From Promethearchaeota archaeon (lineage in GTDB: Archaea > Asgardarchaeota > Lokiarchaeia > Sigynarchaeales > SOKP01), in NCBI GenBank assembly GCA_019057775.1, contig JAHLWT010000208.1:1-26959 (forward strand): a stretch of DNA of 26,959 nucleotides, read 5' to 3'. The notes beneath the pieces are model-generated. The model had not been told where the DNA came from. It searched no databases and was given only the letters and a program-made list of their open reading frames with translations. This document shows positions 25,071 through 26,959 of the stretch, one piece after another. Numbering within the stretch: position 1 is the stretch's first letter; each line of letters begins with the position of its first letter. Position numbers and translations under genes: made by a program.

Positions 25071-26486
25071 TTAAAATTGTGCGCTCTTCTCTAAAGTATC
25101 TACAATATCTTTTATTAAATCGATATTGTTTTTTAGGAAATTTTCTATAATTTGAGGAGTTGACCTCAATGCTATTTCATACTTTTCAATATCTGACTCT
25201 AATTCAACTTTCCTTAATTTTGCTATTTCCAGTGCAATTAAAGCTAAGGTGAGTACTTGGGTACTATAAGTTTTAGTTGCTGCTACACCAATCTCAGGTC
25301 CTGCTTGAGTAACAATCACATGATCGGAATACCTAGTAAGAGTAGAGCCCACCACATTTGTAATTGTTAAGATTTTTACATTTTTATAACTTCTTGCCCA
25401 TCTAATTGCTTCAACTGTATCTATTGTTTCACCTGATTGCGAAATCGCGATTATTACAGAATCCTTTTTTAATGAATTCGACAATTGAGTTTGGAATTCA
25501 GAACATTCAATTGCTTGAATATACTTACCTAAAAATCGGGTAACTATAAATTTTCCTGCTAATGACGCGTAAAAAGAGGTGCCTGCTGCTGTAATATAGA
25601 TATTTTCCGCTGACCACAAAATATTGGCGAAGATTCTTAAAAGTTCTTTAGAAATTTTCAGAGTACTCCTTATCGCAGTTGGTTCTTCATAAATTTCTTT
25701 TAACATAAAATGTTCATATCCCCCTTTTTCTGCCGCATCAATACTCCAATCAATTATTTTAATTTCTTTTTCAATCTTTTTATCATTGTTAAGATCATAG
25801 AAGTCAACTTCCCCCGCTTTTAGAACAGCAAGTTCATCATCCTCCATTATGTAACACTTTCTTGTTAATGGTAAAAAAGCAGGGATATCCGAAGCTAAAT
25901 ATGTTGTTTTTCCTTCCTCGATTCCAATCACTAAAGGAGATTCTTTTCTAACAACAATAATTGAGTCTGGGTAATCAGCATGACAAACAGCCAGCCCATA
26001 TGCCCCACTACATGATTTTAATGCTTCTACTACTGAATCTTTGAGATTTAAACCTTCTTTCATTTTATCCTCGATTAAATGAGGAATAACTTCCGTATCA
26101 GTTTCCGATTTAAAAACATGACCTTTTTTGGTTAGTTCTTTTCTTAATTCTAAAAAATTCTCAATTATCCCGTTATGAACTACCGCAATTTTGTTATAAC
26201 AATCTAAATGCGGATGGCTGTTAATCTTAGTGGGTTTTCCATGGGTAGCCCACCGAGTGTGGGCAAGAGCCAGTTTAGAATTATTTGGAATATCTGCTAA
26301 ATTTATTTTTTTTTGGATTTCCTCGATTTTTCCTGAATCCTTTTTGATGTACAATTTAGAATTAGAGAGAGAGACTATTCCACATGAATCGTAACCTCGA
26401 TATTCTAAACGCTTAATTCCTTCAAGAACAACTTTTCCAAGGGGGATACTATCTTGGTTAGTTATAATACCGAATATACCACACAT
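25071..26486 (-). CDS. glmS: Glutamine-fructose-6-phosphate aminotransferase (GlmS), cut short by TAA at codon 472
   Basis: GlmS makes glucosamine-6-phosphate from fructose-6-phosphate and glutamine, the first step to UDP-GlcNAc. The N-terminal glutaminase domain starts MCGIFGI with the nucleophile Cys2 and contains RGYDSCG, HTRWATHG and HNGIIEN. The isomerase part begins near residue 245 and includes MLKEIYEEP, AAGTSFYASL, SQSGETIDT and ATKTYSTQV. The reading ends at SAQF-TAA, where homologues have a hydrophobic residue before F-L-x-R-G. With the part at 24636-25070 the gene would be 616 residues, the normal length. As given, the product lacks most of the second SIS domain and should be inactive as an isomerase. 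It is divergent from a NagB-like gene. Confidence 0.93.
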   Translation of the reverse strand: MCGIFGIITNQDSIPLGKVVLEGIKRLEYRGYDSCGIVSLSNSKLYIKKDSGKIEEIQKKINLADIPNNSKLALAHTRWATHGKPTKINSHPHLDCYNKIAVVHNGIIENFLELRKELTKKGHVFKSETDTEVIPHLIEDKMKEGLNLKDSVVEALKSCSGAYGLAVCHADYPDSIIVVRKESPLVIGIEEGKTTYLASDIPAFLPLTRKCYIMEDDELAVLKAGEVDFYDLNNDKKIEKEIKIIDWSIDAAEKGGYEHFMLKEIYEEPTAIRSTLKISKELLRIFANILWSAENIYITAAGTSFYASLAGKFIVTRFLGKYIQAIECSEFQTQLSNSLKKDSVIIAISQSGETIDTVEAIRWARSYKNVKILTITNVVGSTLTRYSDHVIVTQAGPEIGVAATKTYSTQVLTLALIALEIAKLRKVELESDIEKYEIALRSTPQIIENFLKNNIDLIKDIVDTLEKSAQF

Positions 26487-26748
26487 TTAGATTCTTAATT
26501 ATGGAAATTATATTAATATTTCATTTATTATTTGTTAGTTTAGAGTATAGTCAATTTAAAGAACAATTTTGTTAACTTTCAAAAGAGTTTATTATGTTTT
26601 ATTTTTTATAAGATGAGGAATTCACAATAAAACTTTTTAGGATAAAATTTCTTCAAAGGAGTTGAAGTTCATTTATAAATACATTAATTTTTATATTGAA
26701 GTAATATTTTTTAATGGTAAACCTTGATTTGTAAAAGAGTAAAAAATT
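26487..26748. promoter_or_regulatory. Divergent glmS/nagB intergenic region
   Basis: These 262 AT-rich bases hold no gene that I can support. A TATA-like ATTTATAAAT lies at 26671-26680, about 70 bases before the NagB-like start, and a GGAGTTGA Shine-Dalgarno-like run near 26657 has no usable start codon after it. Promoters for both divergent genes must lie here, but they cannot be placed with confidence. Confidence 0.3.
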
Positions 26749-26959
26749 TTGACTATTAGAGTTATTATAACAAGAGATTTTGATCACATAAGTGAAGTAG
26801 CAGCGGGAATAGTTAAAGAGACTATTATCCAAACATTAGAAGAAAAAAAAGAATTCATTTTTGGGCTAGCAACGGGAAATTCACCTACTGGTATGTATAA
26901 AAACTTAGCTCGGATGGCTAATTCTGGTGAATTTGATAGCACTCGGATTCGTAGCTTTA
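26749..26959 (+). CDS. NagB-like glucosamine-6-phosphate deaminase/isomerase (partial, N-terminus)
   Basis: Only the first 70 codons are present; the gene runs off the right edge. The translation starts TIRVIITRDFDHISEVAA and has the phosphate-binding family motif FGLATGNSPTGMYKNL. It then continues through the helix before the region where the active-site aspartate would lie. NagB-type enzymes interconvert glucosamine-6-phosphate and fructose-6-phosphate plus ammonia. The start is TTG at 26749, because an in-frame TAA lies 7-9 bases upstream and no ATG precedes the motif. Placement head-to-head with glmS fits a shared role in the amino-sugar branch. Confidence 0.82.
   Translation, partial: MTIRVIITRDFDHISEVAAGIVKETIIQTLEEKKEFIFGLATGNSPTGMYKNLARMANSGEFDSTRIRSF

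Noticed and set aside
25071..25073. Programmed recoding of the glmS stop as pyrrolysine or selenocysteine
   Set aside because: The codon is TAA, while pyrrolysine uses TAG and selenocysteine uses TGA; no hairpin or special context was seen after it.
26655..26729. Short open frame after a GGAGTTGA site upstream of the NagB-like gene
   Set aside because: It would need an ATT start and encodes only about 18 residues; the site is more likely chance.

Overview
The window is AT-rich, densely coded DNA, most likely from an Asgard archaeon of the Lokiarchaeia type. The sequence shows a complete archaeal (A/V-type) ATP synthase operon, a Ras/Rab-like small GTPase, VIT1/CCC1-like membrane proteins, strand-switched compact operons, frequent TTG starts and weak or absent Shine-Dalgarno sites. 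The strongest lineage clue is the GTPase: its C-terminal domain looks like a single histone fold of the DUF1931 kind. No rRNA, tRNA, CRISPR array, insertion sequence or phage gene was seen. No stretch longer than 300 bases lacks a gene. The largest gaps are about 285, 262 and 232 bases, and all lie between divergent genes.

Layout. (1) About 1-10589, minus strand: the A-type ATP synthase operon in transcription order K-C-H-F-E-A-B-D-I, then a small membrane zinc-ribbon protein, then a second A subunit that runs off the left edge. The second A copy keeps its P-loop but has proline in place of the arginine of the catalytic GER motif. (2) 10723-12977: a PhoU-like (DUF47-type) protein on the minus strand, divergent from two tandem VIT1/CCC1-like membrane proteins on the plus strand. 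(3) 13061-19247, plus strand: a radical 2-hydroxyacyl-CoA dehydratase / benzoyl-CoA reductase-type set, made of one BadF/HgdC-type activase and three HgdB/BcrC-family proteins. The Ras-histone fusion and a small tail-anchored zinc ribbon sit inside this set. (4) 19256-20347: a minus-strand coiled-coil protein with a disordered tail, and a small two-helix membrane protein on the plus strand. (5) 20396 to the right edge: a GH13 alpha-amylase-family enzyme, a GlmU-like bifunctional enzyme, a second left-handed beta-helix protein, glmS (minus strand) and the start of a NagB-like glucosamine-6-phosphate deaminase.

How the parts fit. Block 1 makes the membrane-bound rotary ATP synthase/ATPase. Block 3 looks like ATP-driven one-electron chemistry on an acyl-CoA or aromatic-CoA; the activase has the two cysteines that bind the bridging [4Fe-4S] cluster. 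Block 5 leads from fructose-6-phosphate through glucosamine-6-phosphate to UDP-GlcNAc. In the sequence as given, glmS has an in-frame TAA at codon 472 with the rest of the gene intact behind it. It is therefore either a fresh nonsense mutation or a sequencing/assembly error. atpE has a similar puzzle: a coupled ATG is followed by TGA at its third codon, so its translation must begin further inside.
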